From Muribaculaceae bacterium (GTDB lineage Bacteria; Bacteroidota; Bacteroidia; Bacteroidales; Muribaculaceae): a DNA stretch of 64,000 nucleotides. This document shows, in pieces, positions 22,915-31,555 of this stretch. A model generated the notes under the pieces. The model did no database searches, was not told the origin of the DNA, and worked only from the letters and a program-made list of their open reading frames with translations. The DNA lies in NCBI GenBank assembly GCA_017940245.1, contig JAGAYZ010000025.1:1-64000 (forward strand). The letters are read 5' to 3'. A program made the translations under genes and the position numbers. Numbering within the stretch: the first letter of the stretch is position 1; every line of letters begins with the position of its first letter.

Positions 22915-24304
22915 GAGTGATGTCGTCGAGATGGCGCGAAGCCAGGTTGCGGATGCGGTCGTCGGGCAGTCGTTCAAGTTCACGGCGGATAAGAGCCTCG
23001 CCTTTTTCACGAGTGAGTGGCGACGCATAGTCCTCCAGGTACTCCTTAAGGGTCATCAGCGCATTAGGCGTACAGCAATAACTGATTTTGCCACGCTTGA
23101 CCAGGCTCATGAAGCGGTCGCCTGTGCGGCCCTCGCGATAACAAGCAGTGCAGAAACTGGGCAGGTAGCCGTTGTCGAGCAACCAGCCTATCACCTCGTC
23201 GAGGGTGCGCTGGTCGCTCACGTCAAACTGTGCCGTCTCATCGTGTCGTTCGGGAGTTGTGTAGCCGCCCACACTGGTTCGCGAGCCGCCGCTGATTTGC
23301 GAGATACCAAGCTCCAGCACACGTTCGCGCACGCGTTGCGACTCACGCGTGGAGATAATCATGCCCGTGTAGGGGGCAGCCAGACGGATGATGGCCACAA
23401 TGCGACAGAAGATGTCGTCGGGCAACACATCGGGGAACTCATCGAGCGAGATATCGTCGGCCGGACAGATGCGTGGCACGCTGATGGTGTGCGGTCCCAC
23501 TCCGAAACGTGCCTCAAGGTGCTCGGCATGCATGAGCAGTCCCACAAGGTCGTAGCGGTAAGTGGTGAGGCCATAGAGCACACCGATGCCCACGTCGTCG
23601 CAACCGCCTTGCATGGCGCGGTCCATGGCCTCGGTGTGATAGCAATAGTCGCTCTTGGGACCGGTGGGATGCAGCGCTTCATAGTTCTGCTTGTTATAGG
23701 TCTCCTGGAACAAGATATAGGTGCCGATGCCGGCTTCTTTCAGGCGGCGGTAGTTCTCCACAGTGGTAGCTGCAATGTTTACGTTCACACGGCGAATGGC
23801 ACCATTGCCCTCGCGAGTGTCGTAAATAGTCTTGATGGATTCCAGCACATATTCGATGGGATTGAGCACGGGGTGCTCGCCGGTTTCCAGTGCCAGGCGC
23901 TTGTGCCCCATCCGCTCCAGCGCAATGACTTCCTGGCGGATTTCGTCTTGCGTGAGTTTCTTGCGTGGAATGGTGTGATTCTTTCCGTGATATGGACAAT
24001 AGACGCAGCCGTTAATGCAATAGTTGGACAGATATAACGGTGCGAACAGCACAATGCGATTGCCGTAGAGGCGCTGTTTGAGTTCGCGTGCCAGTTCCTC
24101 ATATCGTTGCACCAGGTCGGGCTGGTCACATTCCAGCAGCACAGCCGCTTCGCGATGTGTGAGCCCCTTGCATGTGGCGGCTTTGTTGATGATGTCTTCT
24201 ATCAAAGTACGATTACTGCGGTTCTGCGCCGCCCACTCTAGCGTTTCCAGTATCTCGCCGTGGTCGATAAACTCTTCGGCGTGACTCGATTTAGGATTAT
24301 ACAT
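22889..24304 (-). CDS. hydG: [FeFe]-hydrogenase maturation radical SAM tyrosine lyase HydG
   Basis: HydG cleaves tyrosine to supply the CO and cyanide ligands of the hydrogenase H cluster. The 471-residue product has the radical SAM motif CINGCVYC, the strand ALETGEHPVLNP, and a C-terminal cluster site CTACYREGRTGDRF...YCC typical of HydG and lacking in ThiH. It starts 41 bases after the TPR gene and overlaps hydF. HydE, the third maturase, and the hydrogenase itself are not in the window. Presence implies an H2-evolving or sensing [FeFe] enzyme elsewhere. Confidence 0.93.
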   Translation of the reverse strand: MYNPKSSHAEEFIDHGEILETLEWAAQNRSNRTLIEDIINKAATCKGLTHREAAVLLECDQPDLVQRYEELARELKQRLYGNRIVLFAPLYLSNYCINGCVYCPYHGKNHTIPRKKLTQDEIRQEVIALERMGHKRLALETGEHPVLNPIEYVLESIKTIYDTREGNGAIRRVNVNIAATTVENYRRLKEAGIGTYILFQETYNKQNYEALHPTGPKSDYCYHTEAMDRAMQGGCDDVGIGVLYGLTTYRYDLVGLLMHAEHLEARFGVGPHTISVPRICPADDISLDEFPDVLPDDIFCRIVAIIRLAAPYTGMIISTRESQRVRERVLELGISQISGGSRTSVGGYTTPERHDETAQFDVSDQRTLDEVIGWLLDNGYLPSFCTACYREGRTGDRFMSLVKRGKISYCCTPNALMTLKEYLEDYASPLTREKGEALIRRELERLPDDRIRNLASRHLDDITHGQRDFRF

Positions 24305-24344
24305 TTCGATGGTTAATAGTTATATATGTTGAATACTCTAAAAT

Positions 24345-26054
24345 TTACTGATTTGCTTTTGACTTAAGCGTTTTGCTGTCGGGATCCAGTTCCAGAGCGC
24401 GCTTCCACTGCTTCACGGCTTCGTCGTGTTGTCCGTCGCGTTCCAGTATATCCCCGTAGTGCTCCAGCAGGTCGCTGCTGGGCGAGTCGTCGTTGGCGAT
24501 GGCTTTGCGAATGTATTCCAGTGCCTTTGCTGTATCACCTTTTTTATATAGCACCCAAGCATAGGTGTCGAGATAGGTAGCGTTATCGGGATACATTTTG
24601 ATGACTGTGGCCGCCATGCGTTCTGCCTCGTCGAGTCGCAGTCCGCTCAGCGACAGGAAGTAGGCATAATTGTTCATCACGCCGGCGTTGAGTGGGTTCA
24701 ATTCCAGTGCCTGTCCATAGACCTCAAAAGCCTTTACCGTATCGCCACGCTCAAAGTAGACATCCCCCATGCCGCCTATCAGGTCGCTGCGGGTCATCAC
24801 ATCGGCGCTGTCGGTCATGGCCAGTGCTTTTTGGTATATATCCAGTGCCTTGTCATACTCTTTCATCTGGTAATAGGCCGGGGCGATGTAGGAATACAGG
24901 TCAAGGCTGTCGGGATTGTATTCCAGCGCACGCTCGGCAGCACGTATGGCAGCAGGATAATTGTCGTCCATCATGTCTATAATCATCAGTCGGCGCCAGC
25001 CGTTGGCATCGGTAGGATTGATGTCAAGGGCATAGCTCTGCTGCTCGGCCGCGGCCTTGTAGTCGTCGTGTGCCATGAGATATTCGCAGTAGAGCTGATG
25101 AATGTCGGCCTCATGCGGATGCTGACTGAGCATGACGTCAAACAGCTGGACGGCACGGCGTGCGCTATCACCATTCTGCATCTGCTGGCGAATATAAGTC
25201 ACCAGCACGCCCAGTTTCGACTCCACTTCCAGATTTTCGCTGGTGAGCGCATGGTAAATTTGCTGGTCATAGGCTACTGTGTCGCCAATTTCTTGAAAAT
25301 ACTCGGCTTTGGCCAAATAAGTGTAGCCATTGTTGGGCTCCACTTCCTGCGCCACATTGAGGTAGTGCAATGCGCTGTCGCTCTTGCCAAACTGCTGCAT
25401 CACTCCCGCCATGCCCATGTTGTAGCGGGCGTTGCGTGGTGCTGTGTCGAGCAGGCGGCGCATCTCGGCGATGGCTTGGACCGTGTCGTTGAGCGCGACA
25501 TAATTATTGATTTTCTTGCTCGTGAGCTGGAACGACTGTCCGTGATGCAGCTCGATGGTGTCGAGCGTTGCCGTAGAGCGCGCATAGTCGCCCGTGCGCG
25601 CATAGGCTTCGGCAAGGCGCGCTTGCAGTTCCAGCTTTTCGGGATTGCTGGCACACAATCGTTTAAGAGCCGTCAAGGCCTCGTCGGTGTGGCCAAGCAT
25701 CATGCAAGCGTCGCTATAGAACGTGGTCTCATAAAAATCATCGGGATGCGCGTCGAAATGCTTCTTGATAAGCGACAGCGCACGCTCATATCGATCTTTA
25801 TTGGCGCCACGCATGGTGAGCAGACAGTGGCCCAGGTAAAAGGCCGCCGTTGTGTTGGTCGTGTCTAGCTCGTAGGCATAGCGCACCAAATCGAAATAGG
25901 CATCGGCCTGGTCGCGCGACTTCTCGTTTTGCGCCTCAAGGAAAATATAGCTCGACTTGCGCCGCGCGGCTTCGTCGCCTTTTCCCCACATCATGGCAGG
26001 CACAACCAGCAGCAAGGCCAGCACGAGCAACGTTATGTTTCTGAATCGTTTCAT
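24345..26054 (-). CDS. Secreted tetratricopeptide-repeat protein
   Basis: The 569-residue product begins with a signal peptide (MKRFRNITLLVLALLLVVPAMMWG), then a long series of TPR helices from about residue 35 to the end. Typical units are ATAYFELGH-like stretches such as LDTYAWVLYKKGDTAKALEY and PSSDLLEHYGDILERDGQHD, with the usual W/L-G-Y-A-P spacing. TPR arrays act as protein-binding scaffolds, here in the periplasm. It follows dut by 12 bases; a dut-TPR gene pair is common in Bacteroidales, where envelope biogenesis genes often follow. Here hydG and hydF follow instead. Confidence 0.85.
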   Translation of the reverse strand: MKRFRNITLLVLALLLVVPAMMWGKGDEAARRKSSYIFLEAQNEKSRDQADAYFDLVRYAYELDTTNTTAAFYLGHCLLTMRGANKDRYERALSLIKKHFDAHPDDFYETTFYSDACMMLGHTDEALTALKRLCASNPEKLELQARLAEAYARTGDYARSTATLDTIELHHGQSFQLTSKKINNYVALNDTVQAIAEMRRLLDTAPRNARYNMGMAGVMQQFGKSDSALHYLNVAQEVEPNNGYTYLAKAEYFQEIGDTVAYDQQIYHALTSENLEVESKLGVLVTYIRQQMQNGDSARRAVQLFDVMLSQHPHEADIHQLYCEYLMAHDDYKAAAEQQSYALDINPTDANGWRRLMIIDMMDDNYPAAIRAAERALEYNPDSLDLYSYIAPAYYQMKEYDKALDIYQKALAMTDSADVMTRSDLIGGMGDVYFERGDTVKAFEVYGQALELNPLNAGVMNNYAYFLSLSGLRLDEAERMAATVIKMYPDNATYLDTYAWVLYKKGDTAKALEYIRKAIANDDSPSSDLLEHYGDILERDGQHDEAVKQWKRALELDPDSKTLKSKANQ

Positions 26055-26066
26055 GGTCTGGATTGA

Positions 26067-26510
26067 TTACTTGGTGCCCGTGTGTCCAAATCCGCCTTCA
26101 CCGCGCTCTGTTTCGTCGAGTGCAGTCACTGGCAGCCATTGCACCGTGGCATGGCGGGCCACCACCAACTGGCAGATGCGTTCACCGTCCTCAATGGTTT
26201 GTGGCTCAGCACTCAGGTTGACCAGTATCACGCACACCTCGCCACGGTAGTCGGCATCTATGGTGCCCGGCGTGTTCAGCACGGTCAGACCACGTTTCAA
26301 GGCCAAGCCGCTACGCGGCCTCACCTGGCACTCATATCCCTCTGGCAGAGCCATGTAAACACCCGTATGAATCATCGTTCGCTCCAGCGGGGCTAGCGTG
26401 ACCGGCTCGGGCAACCAAGCGCGCAAATCCATGCCGGCGCTCAGCGGCGTGCCGTATTGCGGAAGGGCATGCGGCCCTTTATTCACTATTTTCACTTCCA
26501 CGTTATCCAT
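26067..26510 (-). CDS. dut: dUTP diphosphatase
   Basis: The enzyme hydrolyses dUTP to dUMP and keeps uracil out of DNA. The 147-residue chain shows the five trimeric dUTPase motifs in order: [33 protein letters not shown], and the C-terminal GEGGFGHTG that closes over the substrate. The length is typical. A -7 box TAATTTTG (minus, 26538-26531) lies about 20 bases upstream. It is the first gene of the dut-TPR-hydG-hydF group. Confidence 0.96.
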   Translation of the reverse strand: MDNVEVKIVNKGPHALPQYGTPLSAGMDLRAWLPEPVTLAPLERTMIHTGVYMALPEGYECQVRPRSGLALKRGLTVLNTPGTIDADYRGEVCVILVNLSAEPQTIEDGERICQLVVARHATVQWLPVTALDETERGEGGFGHTGTK

Positions 26511-26841
26511 GTCGTTCTCGTTTTAACCGACAAAATTACTAATTAATTATGAATTATGAATGATGAATGATGAATTATTTGACTCCGCTCACCCCGGCAC
26601 GACTGTCACCGGCACGACTGTGGCGGGCTTACGCCCGGATATTCTCCCTAATATTTCTTCCAGAGTTCGCATCAGCATCCGTTTGTCTCATATTGAGGGG
26701 GGCTAAACGAGAATGATCTCTTGCCGATTAATGGTGATGCGGATAATTGCAAATGGTGAAATTTACGTTATGAAACGTGGCCACACAATAAATGAGGATT
26801 TTATTCGTTTCTCTATAATAAAAAAGTATGCATACACCATC
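26511..26841. repeat. Intergenic region between dut and the PorU gene, with short tandem repeats
   Basis: This 331-base divergent gap has an AT-rich run of GAATGAT-type repeats (about 26537-26578) and a 13-base direct repeat CCGGCACGACTGT at 26594-26606 and 26609-26621, followed by GGCGGGCTTACGCCC, a small GC-rich inverted repeat. No protein family is visible in its frames; the frame upstream of 26842 lacks secretion features. Confidence 0.5.
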
Positions 26842-29800
26842 ATGATAAAACTGCAAAAACACAGAATAACGACCCTGCTCACGCTGATTTTGTGGGCCGG
26901 TACATGGCTTGCAAACGCATTTCCTACAAGTCATTACGCTTCGCAGTCAAAGCTTGCGACGGGGAAATGGGCACGCGTGCAAGTGTGGGAAAGCGGAATC
27001 TATCAATTAACCCACGCCGACTTGACTCAGATGGGGTTCCACAACATGGACAGTGTGAAGGTCTATGGTGCCGGCGGTGCACCGCTGAGCGAGTCGCTCA
27101 CAGCCGATATTGCCGACGACCTGCCGCAGGTGCCCGTCGTTAGGCTCAAGGACCGCATCCTTTTCTATGCTCAGGGATTAACCACATGGACCTCGCTGAA
27201 CACCAACGAGTTTCGCCAGCAACTGCACCCCTATGCCACCGAAGCCTATTATTTTGTCACCGAACAATCTGGCGACCCCGACATCAAGCCTCAGCAAGCC
27301 GGCAATGAGATTATCGGGACACCGGTGAACTCTTTTATTGAGCATATCTACCATGAGGAAGAAATGGTGAATCCGGGCCAGACGGGCCGCAACATGCTGG
27401 GCGAAGACCTGATGAACGGCACCGGCTCGGTAACCGTGAAATTTGAACTGCCAGGACTGGTGAACGGCAGCGAGATCACTGTGCGCACTCGCGCGGGCTC
27501 GAAATTACTCTCAGGGTCATTCGGGCTTAAATTCCAATTCAACAATGAAGAATTGCCATCGACACGAAACGACTCTTTTTCATTAACGAGCGCCAACTCC
27601 AACTATTATGACACCTTGGAAGTGGCTAAAACCTTCCACCTCGAAGGCACCAACGAACTCAACTACACAGTGACAGCACAAAAGTCGGGAACACTGAATT
27701 TTGCCAATCTCGACTACATCACCGTCAACTATCGGCGCGAACTGGCCATGACCGATGGCCAACTCCGGTTTACACAAAACAAATTTACCGGTACCGATGT
27801 GCAATATGTGATAGACCGCGCCACCGACAGCACGCATGTGTGGGACGTGACTGTGCCCTATGCTCCCATCGAAATGAACACCCGCTATGCCGACGGCAAA
27901 CTCACGTTCAGCCCATCGCAGAGCGGACACCGCGAATATGTCGCCTTTGACGAGAACGGCACCTTTGAAACGGCTGAACATCAGGGCAATCCCAGCCATC
28001 AGGACCTGCACGGTTCCGAGACTCCCGACATGATTATCATCACACCCACTCAATACTTAAACCCGGTGAACCGACTGGCCAAGTTCCATCGCGAAAACGA
28101 TAGCATAAAGGTGATGGTGGTCACCCCCAACCAGGTGTACAACGAGTTCTCGTCGGGCATCACCGACGCCATGGCCTATCGCATGCTGTGCAAAATGATG
28201 TGGGATCGAGGTGTGGACACCGCCGGACACCACTTGCAATACTTGCTGCTCATGGGCGACGGCACCTACGACAACAAACTGCTCACACAGGAAGTGCGCA
28301 GCATGCACAAATACAGTCTGCTCACCTGGCAGACCCAAAACAGCAGCACCGAGAATGGCTCATATTCAACCGATGACTGCTTTGGCATTCTGGCCGATAA
28401 TGCAAGCGCCGACTTCCGCAGTGGCAAAATGGACATAGCCGTGGGGCGCTATCCCGTGAGCACACTCATCGAAGCATCGACGGTGGTCGACAAGCTCATT
28501 AAATACATGGGCACGCCCGACTATGGCCCGTGGAAAAACAACGCCCTCATCGTCGCCGACGACCAAAATGGAGGCACGCACATGTCGCAAGCCGAAGACG
28601 TCATCGCCACATCGCGTGAATATGGCGGCCAAGACATGGTTTACACGCATGTGTTTATCGATGCGTTCCCCGTCACTTCGGTGGGCGCAGCCCGCACATT
28701 CCCCGAGGCTAAGGCCCTCATGATGAATAAGCTGCAAGAGGGTGTTCTATGGTGGAACTACACCGGTCACGCCAGTCCCAACAACTGGGGTGCCGAGGGC
28801 ATGCTCCGCCGCAACGACATCACCGACAACCTCTACTACGACCACCTGCCGGTGCTCTATGCCGCCACGTGCAGCTTTGCCAAATTTGACGCATTGCAAG
28901 AATCAGGCACAGAAACCATGGTGCTCAATCCGCGTGGAGGGGTCATCGCCGCCATCTCGGCAGCCCGCGAGGTGCTCATGAACAACAACGGCCCACTCAA
29001 CAAGGCTGTGGCAAAATATATCTACGCGCGCGACAAAGACGGCCGCCCCTACCGCATCGGCGACATTCTGCGCATGGGAAAAAACGACATCGAAAGCGAG
29101 AATAACAAGTTGAAGTATTTTCTCTTTGGTGACCCGGCATTGCGACTGGCTTTGCCCGAGAATCGCGCCGTCATCAAGTCCATCAATGGCCAGGAAATAA
29201 GCAGTGAAAACCGGCCTACATTCCAAGGGCGACAGACGATAACGCTCGAAGGCTCAATCGTTGACCGCAAAGGACAGAAACTCTCCGATTTCAACGGCCA
29301 CATTCAGTCCACGCTCTTCGACAGCGAGCAGAGCGTGACCACCAACGGCTATGGAAACGGAGAACCGTTCACCTATCTGGAACGCCCCAACAAACTGGCC
29401 ATGACCATCGACTCTGTTACAAGCGGCGATTTCTCTATCAAGATCACCATTCCTTCAGAACTGATGGCCACCTACGAGAACTTCAGCCCATCGCTCATCA
29501 ACCTTTATGCCTACGACAAGGTTAACAACCTTGAGGCCACAGGCAGCAACAGCGACTTCTACATTTACGGCTACGACTACAGCCAAGCGACCGACACCGT
29601 GGGGCCGGAAATCTCATTCTTCGGGCTGAACACAACAGAGTTTGTCGATGGCTCGGCCGTGAACGAGTCGCCCCTGGTGCTGGCCACCATCAGCGACGAG
29701 AGCGGTGTGAATTTCTCCACAGCCGGTGTCGGGCATAACCTGACTCTAGTGCTCGATGGCACAAAGACCTATAGCGAACTCACGCCCTACTACACCCCGC

Positions 29801-30261
29801 AAACGTGTGATGAGGGCACACTGGGCTCGCTGAGTTTCCCGCTGAGCGAACTCGACAATGGCGAACACACCCTACGCCTGCGCGCTTGGGACGTGCTCAA
29901 CAACATGAGCGAGAAGACCATCCGCTTCAGCGTTTCACGCGGGTTAAAGCCCGAGGTGGCAGAAGTCTATGCCACCAGCAATCCGGCCAGGACTTCCACC
30001 ACATTCTATGTCAAGCACAACCGGCCCAACGCACAAATGATCGTGGGCATCGAAGTCTTCGACCTGATGGGACGCATGGTGTGGAGCACACAGCAAAGCG
30101 GAAAATGCAACCAATCCATGACCTTCCCCATCACTTGGGACTTAAACATGACTGGAGGCAACCGCGCACCACGCGGCATCTACATCTACCGGGCAACGAT
30201 TTCCACCGATGGCGAGCACGAAGCATCCAAAGCAAAGAAATTGGCCATAACTGCCGAATGA
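26842..30261 (+). CDS. porU: C25-family protease, PorU-type sortase of the type IX secretion system
   Basis: PorU removes the C-terminal signal of type IX substrates at the cell surface and attaches them to lipopolysaccharide. The start MIKLQKHRITTLLTLI was chosen because it gives a proper signal peptide (cleavage near LANAF); the frame extends 43 codons upstream. The 1139-residue chain has a beta-rich N-terminal region, the gingipain-like domain with LLLMGDGTYDN, and the catalytic pair His 643 (YTGHAS) and Cys 677 (AATCSF), then Ig-like modules, and an end (RAPRGIYIYRATIS) resembling a type IX C-terminal or FlgD-like domain. PorV is not adjacent. It is the first of three C25 genes here. Confidence 0.85.
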   Translation: MIKLQKHRITTLLTLILWAGTWLANAFPTSHYASQSKLATGKWARVQVWESGIYQLTHADLTQMGFHNMDSVKVYGAGGAPLSESLTADIADDLPQVPVVRLKDRILFYAQGLTTWTSLNTNEFRQQLHPYATEAYYFVTEQSGDPDIKPQQAGNEIIGTPVNSFIEHIYHEEEMVNPGQTGRNMLGEDLMNGTGSVTVKFELPGLVNGSEITVRTRAGSKLLSGSFGLKFQFNNEELPSTRNDSFSLTSANSNYYDTLEVAKTFHLEGTNELNYTVTAQKSGTLNFANLDYITVNYRRELAMTDGQLRFTQNKFTGTDVQYVIDRATDSTHVWDVTVPYAPIEMNTRYADGKLTFSPSQSGHREYVAFDENGTFETAEHQGNPSHQDLHGSETPDMIIITPTQYLNPVNRLAKFHRENDSIKVMVVTPNQVYNEFSSGITDAMAYRMLCKMMWDRGVDTAGHHLQYLLLMGDGTYDNKLLTQEVRSMHKYSLLTWQTQNSSTENGSYSTDDCFGILADNASADFRSGKMDIAVGRYPVSTLIEASTVVDKLIKYMGTPDYGPWKNNALIVADDQNGGTHMSQAEDVIATSREYGGQDMVYTHVFIDAFPVTSVGAARTFPEAKALMMNKLQEGVLWWNYTGHASPNNWGAEGMLRRNDITDNLYYDHLPVLYAATCSFAKFDALQESGTETMVLNPRGGVIAAISAAREVLMNNNGPLNKAVAKYIYARDKDGRPYRIGDILRMGKNDIESENNKLKYFLFGDPALRLALPENRAVIKSINGQEISSENRPTFQGRQTITLEGSIVDRKGQKLSDFNGHIQSTLFDSEQSVTTNGYGNGEPFTYLERPNKLAMTIDSVTSGDFSIKITIPSELMATYENFSPSLINLYAYDKVNNLEATGSNSDFYIYGYDYSQATDTVGPEISFFGLNTTEFVDGSAVNESPLVLATISDESGVNFSTAGVGHNLTLVLDGTKTYSELTPYYTPQTCDEGTLGSLSFPLSELDNGEHTLRLRAWDVLNNMSEKTIRFSVSRGLKPEVAEVYATSNPARTSTTFYVKHNRPNAQMIVGIEVFDLMGRMVWSTQQSGKCNQSMTFPITWDLNMTGGNRAPRGIYIYRATISTDGEHEASKAKKLAITAE

Positions 30262-30263
30262 TG

Positions 30264-30294
30264 TTGCTACATTAAAAAAAAAGATGTAAATTTG
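30264..30294 (+). promoter_or_regulatory. Promoter of rex
   Basis: TTG at 30264-30266, a 20-base spacer, then TAAATTTG at 30287-30294. The transcript would start about 10 bases before the ATG at 30310. Confidence 0.6.
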
Positions 30295-30309
30295 CGTGCT
30301 TAAATATAT

Positions 30310-30972
30310 ATGGACAGAATGACTGAGGCGAAAACCATACAGCGTCAAGCACTGCCTGAGCCCACGCTCAGGCGGCTGCCGTGGTATTTGGCCTATGTGA
30401 AGATGCTCGATGGCCAGCAAGTGGCTCACGTGTCATCAACACAGATTTCCAAGGCGCTGAGTGTGGATTCGTCACAGATAGCCAAAGACTTGTCGTTTCT
30501 CAACATCAAGGGAAAGACACGCATCGGCTATGAAGTACACAGCCTGGCCCAGACCCTGGCCGACTTTTTGGGCTTCACGCAGCATCACCGCGCAGTGGTC
30601 ATTGGCGTGGGCAGTCTGGGCAGTGCACTGCTCAGCGACGTGGGTCTGTCGCAATATGGGCTGAGCATCGTGGCAGGTTTCGACATCAATCAGGCGCTGG
30701 TGGGACGCAACGTGGGCGACATTCCCGTGCATCACATCGACGACCTGGCCACCTGGCAAAACCAGCATCATGCCGACATTGCCATCCTGGCCGTGCCTGT
30801 AGAACACGCACAACAAGTGGCCGACCTGGTAGTGAACAGCGGTATCAGTGCCTTGTGGAACTTCACTCCCGTGCGCATCAAGGCTCCCGAACGCATCGCT
30901 ATTGCCAACACGTCGATCTATGCGCATCTGGCCATCATATACAACCGCATGAGTGTCAACAACAATGCTTAG
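30310..30972 (+). CDS. rex: Redox-sensing transcriptional repressor Rex
   Basis: Rex binds DNA when NAD+ is abundant and lets go when NADH rises, so fermentation and respiration genes follow the redox state. The 220-residue product has an N-terminal winged helix (LPWYLAYVKMLDGQQVAHVS, then SSQIAKDLSFL) and a Rossmann domain with the dinucleotide loop GVGSLGSALL and VAGFDINQAL. The start could be the first or the fourth codon (both ATG). It lies between the PorU gene and a small unknown gene 6 bases downstream. Hydrogenase maturation genes about 6 kb away are plausible targets, but no operator was found by eye. Confidence 0.93.
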   Translation: MDRMTEAKTIQRQALPEPTLRRLPWYLAYVKMLDGQQVAHVSSTQISKALSVDSSQIAKDLSFLNIKGKTRIGYEVHSLAQTLADFLGFTQHHRAVVIGVGSLGSALLSDVGLSQYGLSIVAGFDINQALVGRNVGDIPVHHIDDLATWQNQHHADIAILAVPVEHAQQVADLVVNSGISALWNFTPVRIKAPERIAIANTSIYAHLAIIYNRMSVNNNA

Positions 30973-30978
30973 CGAGCA

Positions 30979-31530
30979 ATGAAGATTTTGACATTCAACG
31001 CACAGAGCGAAGAGATAATGGGAACAGGCACAGCGGTGCTCTATACCGACTCTTCGGTGATTACCTCAGGCAAGCCGCTGTTTTTGCCCGACTGGAGTAA
31101 GGCTTTCGCTACACAAGTGGCTTTGGGGGTAAGAATCTGCCGTTTGGGAAAACACGTCGCCCTGCGATTTGCCCACCGCTACTGGGACGCAGCAACGATG
31201 TGCCTGGTGACCACAAGCACCGACGACCAACGGCACGACGCGCTCTCGCAAGCCTTTGACGGTGCCATCGCCCAGGGCAAGTGGGTACAGATGCAACACC
31301 CTGCCATCATAAAGCCCGAGGTGCGATTCAATGGCCAAGTGTGGACATTGCCTTCATTGTCGCTCGAAGAGCTGGTAAACAAAGCCATTGTGGCCGCCAG
31401 CGAGCGCATGACCATAAAAATGGGCGATATATTTTGCCTGAAACTGGGACAGCCACGCGACATCGCTATAGGCGACACCCTGACTGGAAAAATAAACGAG
31501 CAAGAAATATTATCGATTAGAATCAAGTAA
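30979..31530 (+). CDS. Conserved-looking protein of unknown function, C-terminus like FAA hydrolase family
   Basis: The 183-residue product has no signal peptide or membrane span. Its last 40 residues (MGDIFCLKLGQPRDIAIGD, then TLTGKINEQEILSIRIK) resemble the end of the fumarylacetoacetate hydrolase fold, but the N-terminal half lacks the metal-binding Glu/Asp set in clear form. It may be a degenerate or distant member without known substrate. It begins 6 bases after rex, which indicates co-transcription, and 25 bases before the next C25 protease gene. Confidence 0.55.
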   Translation: MKILTFNAQSEEIMGTGTAVLYTDSSVITSGKPLFLPDWSKAFATQVALGVRICRLGKHVALRFAHRYWDAATMCLVTTSTDDQRHDALSQAFDGAIAQGKWVQMQHPAIIKPEVRFNGQVWTLPSLSLEELVNKAIVAASERMTIKMGDIFCLKLGQPRDIAIGDTLTGKINEQEILSIRIK

Positions 31531-31555
31531 TTCGTTACGAAGAATAGATGTAATT

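Noticed and set aside
26713..26841. Upstream in-frame extension of the PorU gene
   Set aside because: It lacks a signal peptide and would bury the real one; the start at 26842 gives a clean signal.
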